From positions 202,001 through 266,000 of the forward strand of contig NZ_BSFI01000008.1 in NCBI RefSeq assembly GCF_027922265.1: DNA of 64,000 nucleotides, given 5' to 3'. This DNA is from Hansschlegelia plantiphila. GTDB lineage: Bacteria > Pseudomonadota > Alphaproteobacteria > Rhizobiales > Methylopilaceae. The position numbers and the translations under genes are program-made. Below are positions 1 to 7,788 of the stretch, piece after piece. Under the pieces are notes generated by a model, which saw only the letters and a program-made list of their open reading frames with translations, had not been told where the DNA came from and did no database searches. The first letter of the stretch is position 1. Every line of letters starts with the position of its first letter.

Positions 1-314
1 TGCGCAACCGCCTGCTGGTGACGCAGGCGCTGGAGGCGTCACGGACGGTCGAGGAAGGCGTCATCACCGACGTGCGCGAGGCCGACGTCGGCGCGATCCT
101 CGGCTTCGGCTTCGCGCCCTTCACGGGCGGCCCGCTCTCCTTCATCGACGGCATGGGCGCCGCGGCCTTCTTGGCTCTCGCCCGGTCGCTCGAGGCGAAA
201 CACGGGCTTCGCTTCCGTCCGAACGCCCTGCTGACCGACCTCGCGGAGAGCGATGAGACGTTCTACGGCCGCTTCGCCAGCCCCACGGCCGCCGCCGCGG
301 CCGAGGCGGCGTGA
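1..314 (+). CDS. 3-hydroxyacyl-CoA dehydrogenase / enoyl-CoA hydratase, C-terminal end (partial)
   Basis: The reading frame is open from the left edge (first full codon at base 3) to a TGA at 312-314, so only about the last 103 residues are present. The segment RQALEA-like start, EEGVITD, READVGAILGFGFAPFTGGPLS and the following YID-like FIDGMG are the typical C-terminal 3HCDH domain of the FadJ/FadB alpha subunit of the beta-oxidation multienzyme complex, which hydrates enoyl-CoA and oxidises 3-hydroxyacyl-CoA. The hydratase and NAD-binding parts lie outside the window. An apparent GTG start at 18 is internal to the domain and is not a real start. The 84-base gap to the next gene shows no obvious terminator. 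Confidence 0.85.
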   Translation, partial: RNRLLVTQALEASRTVEEGVITDVREADVGAILGFGFAPFTGGPLSFIDGMGAAAFLALARSLEAKHGLRFRPNALLTDLAESDETFYGRFASPTAAAAAEAA

Positions 315-398
315 GGGCAGGCTTGCGGTCGGGCCGCATCGACCGCTAAAGCCGGCTCAGCAGCGCCGCGCCACAGCGGAGCCGCGCGCGGGACGCCG

Positions 399-1115
399 AT
401 GCACGCCAGTCGCCTCATAGCGTTGCTCCTCGCCGCGGCGGCGCTGTTGGCGGCTGCCGCCATCGCGGCCGTCGTCGTCCTGGAACTGACGCCGGCGCGC
501 CCGGCCCCCGGCGCAGCCCCTCCGCCGAGCGCGCCGCCGCCCGCCCCCGAAGAGCCCGAACGGCTGCGGCCGCTGGTCTCCGTCGATCCGCTCCAGCCTG
601 CGCCCGACGCGCCCTCGGCCTTCGTCACGCTGCCGCTGGCCAAGCCCACGGCGTTCTGCAAGGCGCTGGAGGGGATGGGGTTGCACAACCCGGTCTTCCA
701 ACCGAACGAGCCGCCCGACCGCGGATGGACCTGCGTGGCCGACATCCTGAAGCCGGTCGACGGCGACGAGGCGACGGTCTCCAGCCTGTTCGTCACGGCG
801 CGCGGAGACGACGACGACCGGGTCTCGCTCCTGCGCATCAAGCTCAACCTGCTCGACGCCTCCACCGCGCCGGTCACCAGGGAGATCGCGAAGGACCTGC
901 TGCGCCGCATGCTCCGGGCGCTCGGCGGTCAGCCGCCAGACGCTGCGCTCGAGGCGATCGACCTGATGCGCGACGGCCGGTTCGCCGACCGCGGCGTGGT
1001 CTATGACCTCCGGAAGGAGTTCGGGCCGAGCCTGCGCGCCAACCTGATCGTCACCTTTCCGGCCCGGCTCGGCGCCGGCGGTGAGGACCGCTTCGCGCCG
1101 CCGCTGCGCCCCTGA
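399..1115 (+). CDS. Hypothetical membrane-anchored or secreted protein (possibly DUF6030)
   Basis: This 238-residue protein begins with a strongly hydrophobic stretch (residues about 5-30, rich in Ala/Leu/Val) that can be an uncleaved anchor or a signal peptide, followed by a Pro/Ala-rich linker (about 31-70) and a folded region (about 75-230) with two cysteines (in AFCKAL and WTCVAD) that could form a disulfide in the periplasm. I do not recognise a catalytic motif. The overall plan resembles an uncharacterised Hyphomicrobiales family that I associate tentatively with DUF6030. It lies in the same direction as the preceding beta-oxidation gene and the following small exported protein, but no functional link is evident. 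Confidence 0.6.
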   Translation: MHASRLIALLLAAAALLAAAAIAAVVVLELTPARPAPGAAPPPSAPPPAPEEPERLRPLVSVDPLQPAPDAPSAFVTLPLAKPTAFCKALEGMGLHNPVFQPNEPPDRGWTCVADILKPVDGDEATVSSLFVTARGDDDDRVSLLRIKLNLLDASTAPVTREIAKDLLRRMLRALGGQPPDAALEAIDLMRDGRFADRGVVYDLRKEFGPSLRANLIVTFPARLGAGGEDRFAPPLRP

Positions 1116-1192
1116 GGCGACGGGACAAGGCGCCTCCCCGGCGCCATGCTTCAGGCGGATGATCGGCGGGACGCCATTTGAGGAGACGGCCC

Positions 1193-1666
1193 ATGCGCGC
1201 GCTTCCCTTCGCCGTCGCCGCGCTCGCGGCGACCTTGACGCTGCCGCCGGCGTGGGCGGCGCCGCCGCCCGGCGGCGACCGGTTCCAGATCCAGCCGGCC
1301 GAGGGCGGCTTCCTGAGGCTCGATCGGGAAACCGGCGCGACCTCGTTCTGCGCGGCCTCGGGCGACGGTTACGCCTGCAAACCCGTTTCGGAAGCCGGGA
1401 CGCCGCCGGACGCGTCCGAGATCGCGCGCCTCGAAGCCCGGGTCGCGGCGCTCGAGGCGCAGGTCAGGCAGTCGCCGTCCGGCCTGCCGCCCGCGCCGCC
1501 GCTGCCGCCGGGCGACGGGCCGCAGGCAAAGGATCCGAAGCTCGACCTGCCGAGCGACGAGCAGTTCGACCGCGTCACCAGCTTCATCGAACGCGCGCTC
1601 AGGCGCCTGAAGCGCTTCGCCGACGAGATGCAGAAGGAAGACCCGCCCCAGGGCGAGCGGCTGTGA
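1193..1666 (+). CDS. Small exported hypothetical protein
   Basis: I choose the ATG at 1193 because AGGAG at 1181-1185 gives 7-base spacing and the protein then opens with a clean signal peptide (RALPFAVAALAATLTL, Ala-x-Ala cleavage near residue 21, after AWA). The mature part, about 135 residues, has two cysteines (SFCAAS, YACKP), a short heptad-like helix (IARLEARVAALEAQV) that may form a coiled coil, a Pro-rich linker and an acidic/basic helical tail. An in-frame TTG at 1178 is a worse start. The function is unknown; the likely location is the periplasm. Confidence 0.6.
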   Translation: MRALPFAVAALAATLTLPPAWAAPPPGGDRFQIQPAEGGFLRLDRETGATSFCAASGDGYACKPVSEAGTPPDASEIARLEARVAALEAQVRQSPSGLPPAPPLPPGDGPQAKDPKLDLPSDEQFDRVTSFIERALRRLKRFADEMQKEDPPQGERL

Positions 1667-1674
1667 CGGCGGCC

Positions 1675-1706
1675 CTGATCCCTTCCCTTGCAAGGGAAGG
1701 GATCAG
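1675..1706. repeat. 32-base perfect palindrome between convergent genes
   Basis: CTGATCCCTTCCCTTG (1675-1690) is followed immediately by its exact reverse complement (1691-1706). It fills the gap between the small exported protein gene (+) and apaG (-). It can act as a bidirectional terminator, although it has no T-run, or it may be one copy of a dispersed intergenic palindrome. Confidence 0.75.
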
Positions 1707-1711
1707 AACGC

Positions 1712-2143
1712 TCAGTGCAGCGTGCGGACCGTGTGGGGGCTTTCGAGCGCGAAGGCGGGGATCGCGACCACGAAGGGCTGACCGGCGTCGGTCAGCATAT
1801 GGTAGTCGCCGACCATGATGCCGGACGGCGTCGGCAGCGGCGCGCCGGAGGTGTAGGTGAAGGACTGGCCGGGCTCGAGCGTCGGCTGCTCGCCGACGAC
1901 GCCCGGTCCCCGCACCTCCTCGGTGCGGCCGCGGCCGTCGGTGATGCGCCAGTGCCGCGCGATCAGGCGCACCGTCTCCTCGCCCTCGTTCACGATCTCG
2001 ACCGTGTAGGCGAACACGAAACGGTCCTCGTCGGGCGCGGACTCGTCGGGCAGGAAGCGCGGCGCCACGGTCACGCGGATGGCCCGCGTGGTGGCCGTCC
2101 ACGATCCCCCATCGCGACTCTGAGAACTCTCCGACGCCTTCAT
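1712..2143 (-). CDS. apaG: ApaG domain protein
   Basis: This 143-residue protein is close to the usual ApaG length (about 125-130) with a short N-terminal extension. It shows the family's beta-sandwich signature: FVFAYTVEIVNEGEETVRLIARHWRITDG, then EEVRGPGVVGEQPTLEPGQSFTYTSGAPL and GIMVGDYHM. ApaG is a small fibronectin-III-like protein, sometimes linked to magnesium or cobalt tolerance, whose biochemical role is still unclear. It is transcribed away from hslO's direction of entry on the same strand, 61 bases downstream of the hslO stop, so read-through from hslO is possible. Confidence 0.93.
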   Translation of the reverse strand: MKASESSQSRDGGSWTATTRAIRVTVAPRFLPDESAPDEDRFVFAYTVEIVNEGEETVRLIARHWRITDGRGRTEEVRGPGVVGEQPTLEPGQSFTYTSGAPLPTPSGIMVGDYHMLTDAGQPFVVAIPAFALESPHTVRTLH

Positions 2144-2204
2144 GCGAGAATCATAAGCGTGGCGTTCCGGTCGGCGTCAAGCGGTTGCACGGTCGCGGGG
2201 CTTG

Positions 2205-3197
2205 TCACCCACCGTCTTCCGGATCGCCCAGCGCCACCGCCTCCTCGGCGGTGAAGGCGTATCGGGTCGAGCAGAAGTCGCAGGTCACCTCGATCGAGCC
2301 GTCGTCGGCGCGCATGTCGAGGCGCTCCTCCGGCGTGAAGCTCTTGAGCATGCCGAGCACGCGCTCGCGCGAGCACCGGCAGGCCTCCCGCACGCCGCGG
2401 CTTTCGAACACGCGGATGTCGCGCTCGTTGAACAGGCGGATCAGCAGCCGTTCGGGCTCCAGCGTCGGGTCGATCAGCTCGTGGTCCTCCACTGTGCCGA
2501 CGAGCGACTGCGCCTCGATCCAGGCGTCGTCGTCCTCCGGCTCGTCGCCGGACTCGACGCCTTCCGGCGCGTCGCCGGGCGCGAGATCGGGCATCCGCAT
2601 GCGATCGGGCGCGTCGGGCAGGAACTGCACGAGCATGCCGCCCGCACGCCAGGAATGGCTGGCGCCGGGAGCGAGCGTCTCCGCGACGGCGAGACGGACG
2701 CGGGTCGGGATCTGCTCGGACTGGCGGAAATAGGCGTGGGCGGCGTCTTCGAGCGAGCCGCCCTCCAGCGCGACGACGCCCTGGTAGCGCGACGACAGGT
2801 CCGGCCCCTGGTCGATGGTCAGCGCCATGTGGCCGGCGCCGAGCAGCGCGCCGGTGCCGCGGACGTCGTAAAGCCTGCTCTCGTCGAAGCGCGCGCAGGC
2901 GCGGATCTTGTCCGGCGCCTCGAAGTCGACGACCAGCATGCCGATCGGCCCGTCGGTGCGCGTCTGCAGCTGGAAGCGGCCGTCGATCTTGAGCGAGGAG
3001 CCGAGCAGCACGGTGAGCGCCACCGCCTCGCCCAGCACCTTGGAGACGGCGGGCGGATAGGCGTGGCGCTCGATCACGCGGTCGATCGACGGGCCGAGCC
3101 GGACAACGCGGCCGCGCACGTCGAGCGCCTCGATCTGGAACGGCAGGATGCGGTCGTCGCCGTCCTGGCGGAGGCTTGTCTGGGATTGGTCTGTCAT
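2205..3197 (-). CDS. hslO: Hsp33 family redox-regulated chaperone
   Basis: The 330-residue product is a cytosolic chaperone switched on by oxidation. It carries the four zinc-binding cysteines of the redox switch near the C-terminus: CRC at 273-275 and CDFC at 306-309. The N-terminal substrate-binding core is recognisable (ALTVLLGSSLKIDGRFQLQT, DGPIGMLVVDF). An acidic insert (about 195-215, rich in Asp/Glu) is typical of alphaproteobacterial versions. Upstream on the same strand lie argF and an HdeD-like gene; an Hsp33 gene next to argF and argD is a common Hyphomicrobiales arrangement, which supports the call. Confidence 0.95.
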   Translation of the reverse strand: MTDQSQTSLRQDGDDRILPFQIEALDVRGRVVRLGPSIDRVIERHAYPPAVSKVLGEAVALTVLLGSSLKIDGRFQLQTRTDGPIGMLVVDFEAPDKIRACARFDESRLYDVRGTGALLGAGHMALTIDQGPDLSSRYQGVVALEGGSLEDAAHAYFRQSEQIPTRVRLAVAETLAPGASHSWRAGGMLVQFLPDAPDRMRMPDLAPGDAPEGVESGDEPEDDDAWIEAQSLVGTVEDHELIDPTLEPERLLIRLFNERDIRVFESRGVREACRCSRERVLGMLKSFTPEERLDMRADDGSIEVTCDFCSTRYAFTAEEAVALGDPEDGG

Positions 3198-3254
3198 GAT
3201 CGCCGATACTTAGCGATCGCAGGCCGCAAGCGGAAGGTCACGGCGTCGGGCGGC

Positions 3255-3854
3255 TCATGCGCTCCCGATGGCCGGCGGCGATCGGTCGTGGGCGCGCAGC
3301 CGGTAGGCCATGATGAGCAGGGCCACGCCGAAGGCGAGCGCATAGGCGCCGAGCCACCAGGTCAGCACCAGCGCGCCGACGAGCGGCGCGACGGCGAGCG
3401 CCGCGCCGAAAACGATCGACGCCACGCCCGCGAGCGCAAGCCACAGGCGGCCGGGCGCCGCCCCGAAGAACACCGCGGCGGCGACCATCATCACCCCCGA
3501 GACGAAGGACCAGAAGGCCATCAGCAGGATGAAGACCAGCACCGTGATGTCGGGCCACAGCAGAGCCACGGCCGCGGCGGCGAGGCTCGCCACGCCGCCC
3601 AGAACCAGAGGAGCCCAGCGCCGCCAGCCGATCCCGTCGCCGGCGCCCCGGGCGGCGAGATAGAGCTCAGCGGCCCCGTCCGCCACGGCGTAGATCGCAA
3701 ACAGCAGGACGAAGGACAGCAGGGTCGGGCCCGGCGCGAACAGGGCGACGAGGCCGAACGCCACCGCCAACGCCCCGCGTATCGCGACCGTCCTCCAGCG
3801 CTGCGCGTACGGCAGAGCGATGGACTGACCCCACTTCTGGGCGAAATCCGACAT
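3255..3854 (-). CDS. HdeD-like DUF308 membrane protein
   Basis: The 199-residue protein is almost entirely made of hydrophobic helices; six segments can be drawn (starting near residues 23, 45, 78, 105, 133 and 158). The N-terminal pattern WRTVAIRGALAVAFGLVALFAPGPTLLSFV matches the HdeD/DUF308 family, whose E. coli member is associated with acid resistance at high cell density. The transport or structural role of the family is not established. It lies between argF and hslO on the same strand with short gaps (39 and 57 bases), so it may be co-transcribed. Confidence 0.8.
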   Translation of the reverse strand: MSDFAQKWGQSIALPYAQRWRTVAIRGALAVAFGLVALFAPGPTLLSFVLLFAIYAVADGAAELYLAARGAGDGIGWRRWAPLVLGGVASLAAAAVALLWPDITVLVFILLMAFWSFVSGVMMVAAAVFFGAAPGRLWLALAGVASIVFGAALAVAPLVGALVLTWWLGAYALAFGVALLIMAYRLRAHDRSPPAIGSA

Positions 3855-3893
3855 TGGCGTGAAATCTCCAGTCGATCCGGTGCGCCCGACAGC

Positions 3894-4829
3894 TTACGCC
3901 GATACGGCTCCGAAGCACCACGCCAGAACGCCCTTCTGGGCGTGGAGGCGGTTCTCGGCCTCGTCGAACACGACCGACTGCGGGCCGTCGATGACGGCGT
4001 CCGTCACCTCCTCGCCGCGGTGGGCGGGAAGGCAGTGCATGAAGATCGCGTCGGGGGCGGCCAATCCCATCAGCCGCTCGTCGACCTGGAAGGGTTTCAG
4101 CAGGTTGTGGCGGCGTTCGCCGTCGCCGTCGCCCATCGAGACCCAGCTGTCGGTCACGACGGCGTCGGCGCCCGAAACCGCCTCCTCCGCGTCATGGCCG
4201 AGGGAGACGTCCGCGCCTTCGCGCTTCGCCCAGTCGACGATCGCCGCGCCCGGCGCGAGCTCCGGCGGCGTCGCGACGCGCAGGCGGAAGTCGAAGCGCG
4301 CGGCGGCCTCGATCCAGGAGGCCAGCACGTTGTTCGAGTCCCCCGTCCAGGCGACGGTGCGGCCGCGGATCGGGCCCTTGTGCTCCTCGAAGGTGAGGAG
4401 GTCGGCCATCACCTGGCAAGGGTGGGACTTCTTCGTCAGCCCGTTGATCACGGGGACGGTCGCGTATTTGGCGAGCTCCAGCAGCGCGTCGTGCTTCAGC
4501 ATGCGGATCATGATGGCGTCGACGAAGCGCGACAGCACGCGCGCGGTGTCGGCGATCGCCTCGCGCTCGCCGAGCTCGATCTCCTTGCCCGTCACCATCA
4601 CCGGCTCGCCGCCGAGCTCGCGGATGCCGACGTCGAACGACATGCGCGTGCGGAGCGACGGCTGCTCGAACACCATGGCGACGAACTTGCCGGCGAGCGG
4701 CTTGTCGCCGGCGTCGGCCGGCGTGCGGCGGCGCGCCTTCATGGCGGCGCCGGCGTCGACGATATCGCGCAGAGTCGCGCCGCTGAAGTCGGACAGATCA
4801 AGGAAATGCCTGATGCCGTTCGCGGTCAT
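3894..4829 (-). CDS. argF: Ornithine carbamoyltransferase
   Basis: This enzyme transfers carbamoyl from carbamoyl phosphate to ornithine, giving citrulline for arginine synthesis. The start at 4829 overlaps the argD stop by ATGA, showing translational coupling, and gives 311 residues, normal for the family. Visible motifs are the carbamoyl-phosphate loop at 58-62 (SLRTR), the ornithine/carbamoyl-phosphate HPCQ at 136-139 and HCLP at 265-268. The loop has Leu where most family members have Thr (STRTR); I believe related alphaproteobacteria share this, but that is recollection. The longer open frame upstream of 4829 lies inside argD and is not real. Confidence 0.95.
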   Translation of the reverse strand: MTANGIRHFLDLSDFSGATLRDIVDAGAAMKARRRTPADAGDKPLAGKFVAMVFEQPSLRTRMSFDVGIRELGGEPVMVTGKEIELGEREAIADTARVLSRFVDAIMIRMLKHDALLELAKYATVPVINGLTKKSHPCQVMADLLTFEEHKGPIRGRTVAWTGDSNNVLASWIEAAARFDFRLRVATPPELAPGAAIVDWAKREGADVSLGHDAEEAVSGADAVVTDSWVSMGDGDGERRHNLLKPFQVDERLMGLAAPDAIFMHCLPAHRGEEVTDAVIDGPQSVVFDEAENRLHAQKGVLAWCFGAVSA

Positions 4830-6034
4830 TCCGCGGCTCCCCGGGCGCCGATCATGCGCCCTTCCAATGCGCTGAGGCCGCGGTCGATCCGCGCGACCGC
4901 CTCGCCGATCTCGACCTCGGTCGCAATCAACGGAGGCAAGAGCCGGACCACATTTTCCCCGGCGCCGACGGTGAGCAGCCCCTCGCCCCGAAGCGCCACG
5001 ACGACGTCGCCATTCGGCGCGACGCAGCGCAGGCCGAGCAGCAGCCCCTCGCCCCGAACCTCCGCGACGGACGACGGATGCGCGTCGATCACCTCCGCCA
5101 GCCGCTGGCGGAACAGCAGGCCCATCTGCTGGACATGCTCGAGGAAGCCGGGCGCCAGCACAACGTCGAGCACGGCGTTGCCGACCGCCATGGCCAGCGG
5201 ATTGCCGCCGAAGGTCGAGCCGTGGACGCCGGCGGTCATGCCGTCCGCCGCCTCGCGGGTCGCCAGGCATGCGCCCATCGGGAAGCCGCCGCCGATGCCT
5301 TTGGCGATCGCCATGACGTCCGGCAGGATTCCGGCATGCTCATAGGCGAACAGCTTGCCGGTGCGTCCGACGCCGCACTGCACCTCGTCGACCACGAGCA
5401 GCAGTCCCTCTCGGTCGCAGATCTCGCGCAAGGCCCGCAGCGTCGAGGGCGGCAGCACGCGGACGCCGCCTTCGCCCTGCAGAGGCTCCACGAGAACGCC
5501 CGCGGTCTCCGGGCCGATCGCGGCCTCCACCGCCGCGAGATCGCCGAACGGAACCTGATCGAAGCCCTCGACCTTGGGTCCGAAGCCCTCGAGATATTTC
5601 TGCTGGCCGCCGGCCGCGATGGTCGCGAGCGTGCGGCCGTGGAACGCACCCTCGAAGGTGATCAGCCGGTAGCGCTCGCCTTCGCCCTTATGATGGAAGT
5701 GCTTGCGCGCGAGCTTGATCGAGGCCTCGAGCGCCTCCGCGCCGGAATTGGCGAAGAACACCACGTCGGCGAAGCTGTTGTCGGCGAGGCGCTTCGCCAG
5801 CCGCTCGCCTTCCGGGATCGAATAGAGGTTGGAGACGTGCCAGAGCTTCTCGGCCTGGGTTTTCAGCGCCTCGACCAGATGCGGATGGCCGTGGCCCAGT
5901 GAGTTCACGGCGATGCCGGCCGCGAAATCGAGGTAGCGGTCGCCTTCGGCGGTGATCAGCCAGCAGCCCTCGCCACGCTCGAAAGCGAGCGGAGAGCGGG
6001 CGAAAACAGGCATCAGAGCGGATGCGTCGGTCAC
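4826..6034 (-). CDS. argD: Acetylornithine aminotransferase
   Basis: This 402-residue class-III PLP aminotransferase converts N-acetylglutamate semialdehyde and glutamate to N-acetylornithine and 2-oxoglutarate, and often also serves as succinyldiaminopimelate aminotransferase. The PLP lysine is K245 in [16 protein letters not shown]; the cofactor-contacting DEVQCG begins at 216 and the phosphate-binding SGAEA at 97-101. Its last four bases overlap argF, so argD-argF form an operon read leftward. The 5-prime leader contains a strong promoter followed at once by an intrinsic terminator (see separate entries). Confidence 0.95.
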   Translation of the reverse strand: MTDASALMPVFARSPLAFERGEGCWLITAEGDRYLDFAAGIAVNSLGHGHPHLVEALKTQAEKLWHVSNLYSIPEGERLAKRLADNSFADVVFFANSGAEALEASIKLARKHFHHKGEGERYRLITFEGAFHGRTLATIAAGGQQKYLEGFGPKVEGFDQVPFGDLAAVEAAIGPETAGVLVEPLQGEGGVRVLPPSTLRALREICDREGLLLVVDEVQCGVGRTGKLFAYEHAGILPDVMAIAKGIGGGFPMGACLATREAADGMTAGVHGSTFGGNPLAMAVGNAVLDVVLAPGFLEHVQQMGLLFRQRLAEVIDAHPSSVAEVRGEGLLLGLRCVAPNGDVVVALRGEGLLTVGAGENVVRLLPPLIATEVEIGEAVARIDRGLSALEGRMIGARGAAE

Positions 6035-6097
6035 GAGGCCGAACCCTTCGGCGCCACCGGCGCCGCGCCGTCACGCCGGTCGGAGCCGCAGGGCTTG

Positions 6098-6131
6098 AAA
6101 AAAAGAAAAGAGCCGCTCAGCCGAGCGGCTC
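6098..6131 (-). terminator. Intrinsic terminator in the argD leader
   Basis: On the minus strand, GAGCCGCTC and GAGCGGCTC form a perfect 9-bp stem with a 4-base loop (6110-6131), followed by TTTTCTTTTTTT (6109-6098). It lies 64 bases upstream of the argD start and only about 7 bases after the predicted transcription start, so it probably attenuates argDF or ends a very short RNA. Confidence 0.8.
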
Positions 6132-6144
6132 CCTTGCGCGGGGG

Positions 6145-6172
6145 ATAATATGAACCGGAGCCCTCGTGTCAA
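6145..6172 (-). promoter_or_regulatory. Sigma-70-type promoter of argDF
   Basis: Read on the minus strand, TTGACA (6172-6167) and TATTAT (6150-6145) are separated by 16 bases, close to the housekeeping consensus and striking in such a GC-rich genome. The predicted start of transcription is near 6138. It faces argD and is followed almost immediately by the terminator hairpin at 6131-6098. Confidence 0.7.
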
Positions 6173-6281
6173 TCGGCCAAGCGGCTCTTTCCTGAGGTTT
6201 TCTGGCAATTCGGACAGTGTGGACGGCCCTGTGGAAAACACCCGGAGATCGGCCTGTTGAAAACCCCACTGTTGCATTCGG

Positions 6282-6328
6282 GACTCTTTACGGTGAGTCG
6301 CTGCATATCGTACTTTAAAAACCGTTAA
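6282..6328 (+). promoter_or_regulatory. Putative cell-cycle control region of gcrA (two GANTC sites and a CtrA-like box)
   Basis: GACTC at 6282-6286 and GAGTC at 6295-6299 are CcrM-type GANTC methylation sites 13 bases apart. TTTA-N7-TTAA at 6314-6328 is one base from the CtrA consensus TTAA-N7-TTAA. All lie 120-167 bases upstream of gcrA. In Caulobacter, gcrA transcription is repressed by CtrA and depends on DNA methylation state; the same control here is inference. Confidence 0.5.
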
Positions 6329-6448
6329 GCACGACAGCTCGTGCTCATTCGTTTTCAGCGGATTCCGGCGGCGACGCCGCCCGAGCGCGCGACCAGCGCG
6401 TGACGGCGGGCGCGGAGGGATTCCGGGAAGCGGGAACTGGAGGATCCG

Positions 6449-6994
6449 ATGCAGTGGACCGATGAGCGCGTCGAGCTTCTGAAGAAGCGCTGGGCCGACG
6501 GCCTGAGCGCGAGCCAGATCGCAGCCGAGCTTGGCGGCGTCACCCGCAACGCGGTGATCGGCAAGGTCCATCGCCTCGGCCTCTCGGGCCGCGCCAAGGC
6601 CGCCCCGACCGGCGTCGCCAGACTGCGGGCGAAGCCCGCAGCCAGCGCCCCGCGCCGGCAGGCGACCTCCGCGCCGCGCGAGCCGTCCTATGCGGTCCAC
6701 GGCAACGTGGCGCTGGCCCCCGCGGTCTCCGCGCCGCGCCCGACGCCCGCCCCGCGCATCGTGCCGATCGGGCTGGTCGAGACCTCTCAGCTGGTCTGCG
6801 AGCGGGTCACGATCATGGAGCTGCGCGAGAACATGTGCCGCTGGCCCCTCGGCGATCCCAGCCAGACCGATTTCCGCTTCTGCGGCGGCCGTTGCTCGCC
6901 CGGCGACGCCTATTGCGGCCACCACGCCGCGATCGCTTACCAGCCGGCTCACGATCGCCGTCGCGATCGCCGCCCGCAGGCGTTCACGCACTGA
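6449..6994 (+). CDS. gcrA: GcrA cell-cycle regulator
   Basis: The 181-residue protein has the family's N-terminal DNA-binding helix-turn-helix (WTDERVELLKKRWADGLSASQIAAELGG, residues 3-30, followed by VTRNAVIGKVHRLGLSGR) and the C-terminal cysteine-rich sigma-70-interacting domain (LRENMCRWPLGD, FCGGRCSPGDAYCGHH). GcrA is an alphaproteobacterial sigma-70 cofactor that activates promoters carrying methylated GANTC sites and drives DNA replication and division genes. The Ala/Pro-rich linker between domains (about 55-110) is normal. GGAGG-like GGAGGATCCG lies just upstream of the ATG. It is divergent from argD and convergent with phoB. Confidence 0.95.
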   Translation: MQWTDERVELLKKRWADGLSASQIAAELGGVTRNAVIGKVHRLGLSGRAKAAPTGVARLRAKPAASAPRRQATSAPREPSYAVHGNVALAPAVSAPRPTPAPRIVPIGLVETSQLVCERVTIMELRENMCRWPLGDPSQTDFRFCGGRCSPGDAYCGHHAAIAYQPAHDRRRDRRPQAFTH

Positions 6995-7013
6995 CGCCTT
7001 CGCTCCCGACGAC

Positions 7014-7044
7014 AAAAAGGCCGCGGCTGGACCGCGGCCTTTTT
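7014..7044. terminator. Bidirectional terminator between gcrA and phoB
   Basis: AAAAAGGCCGCGG (7014-7026) and CCGCGGCCTTTTT (7032-7044) form a perfect 13-bp stem with a 5-base loop. The A- and T-tracts give a U-run on either strand, so it can terminate gcrA (+) and phoB (-). Confidence 0.93.
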
Positions 7045-7069
7045 CTTTGTCCGGACAAGAGTGGACCGA

Positions 7070-7771
7070 TCAGCTGGCGCGGGTGAAATTTTCGTCGAAT
7101 GAATAGCCGGCTCCGCGAACAGTGCGGATCGGGTCGGGCTTGCGGCCGCGGTTGATCGCCTTGCGGAGGCGGCCGACATGGACGTCGACGGTGCGCTCGT
7201 CGACATAGACGTCGCGGCCCCAGACGCCGTCGAGCAGCTGCTCGCGGGAGAACACGCGCCCCGCCGACTGCATCAGGAATTCGAGCAGGCGGAACTCGGT
7301 CGGGCCGAGATGCACCTCGCGGGCGTGGCGGCGGACGCGGCGGTTCTCGCGGTCGAGCTCGATGTCCCCGGCCTTCAGCGTCTTCGAGATATGCTCGGGC
7401 TTGGCGCGCCTCAGCAGCGCGCGGACCCGCGCCAGAAGCTCCGGCACCGAGAACGGCTTCACGACATAATCGTCAGCGCCGGTCGCGAGGCCGCGGATGC
7501 GTTCGCCCTCCTCGCCGCGGGCGGTGAGCATGATGATCGGCAGCAGCTCGGTCTCGGGGCGCGCCCGGAGGCGCCGGCAGAGCTCGATGCCGGAGACGCC
7601 CGGCAGCATCCAGTCGAGCAATATGAGGTCGGGCGCGCCCTCCTGGAGGCGGATCTCGGCCTCGTCGCCGCGGGCGACGGAGTCGACGTCATAGCCTTCC
7701 GCCTCGAGGTTGTAGCGGAGCAGCATGATCAGCGGCTCCTCGTCCTCGACGATCATCACGCGCGGCTTCAT
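7070..7771 (-). CDS. phoB: Phosphate regulon response regulator PhoB
   Basis: The 233-residue OmpR-family regulator has an N-terminal receiver domain (acidic D10, phospho-acceptor D53 in LLDWMLPG, K105 in VVKPFS) and a C-terminal winged helix (about 130-230, LGPTEFRLLEFLMQSAGRVFSREQLLDGVWG and DVHVGRLRKAI). On phosphorylation by PhoR it binds Pho boxes and switches on high-affinity phosphate uptake. It is the last gene of a leftward pstC-pstA-pstB-phoU-phoB run, 17 bases after phoU. A Pho box found upstream of pstS fits autoregulation of the whole set. The longer upstream open frame lies within phoU. Confidence 0.96.
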   Translation of the reverse strand: MKPRVMIVEDEEPLIMLLRYNLEAEGYDVDSVARGDEAEIRLQEGAPDLILLDWMLPGVSGIELCRRLRARPETELLPIIMLTARGEEGERIRGLATGADDYVVKPFSVPELLARVRALLRRAKPEHISKTLKAGDIELDRENRRVRRHAREVHLGPTEFRLLEFLMQSAGRVFSREQLLDGVWGRDVYVDERTVDVHVGRLRKAINRGRKPDPIRTVRGAGYSFDENFTRAS

Positions 7772-7788
7772 CACGGCGTCCTCCCGGA

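Noticed and set aside
2202..5345. A 1047-codon open frame on the plus strand
   Set aside because: It lies antisense to hslO, the HdeD-like gene, argF and argD, all of which have clear family motifs; the frame is an effect of high GC codon usage.
6230..6239. TGTGGAAAA-type sequence resembling a DnaA box near gcrA
   Set aside because: Only one imperfect copy is seen and there is no AT-rich unwinding region or replication gene nearby, so an origin is not supported.
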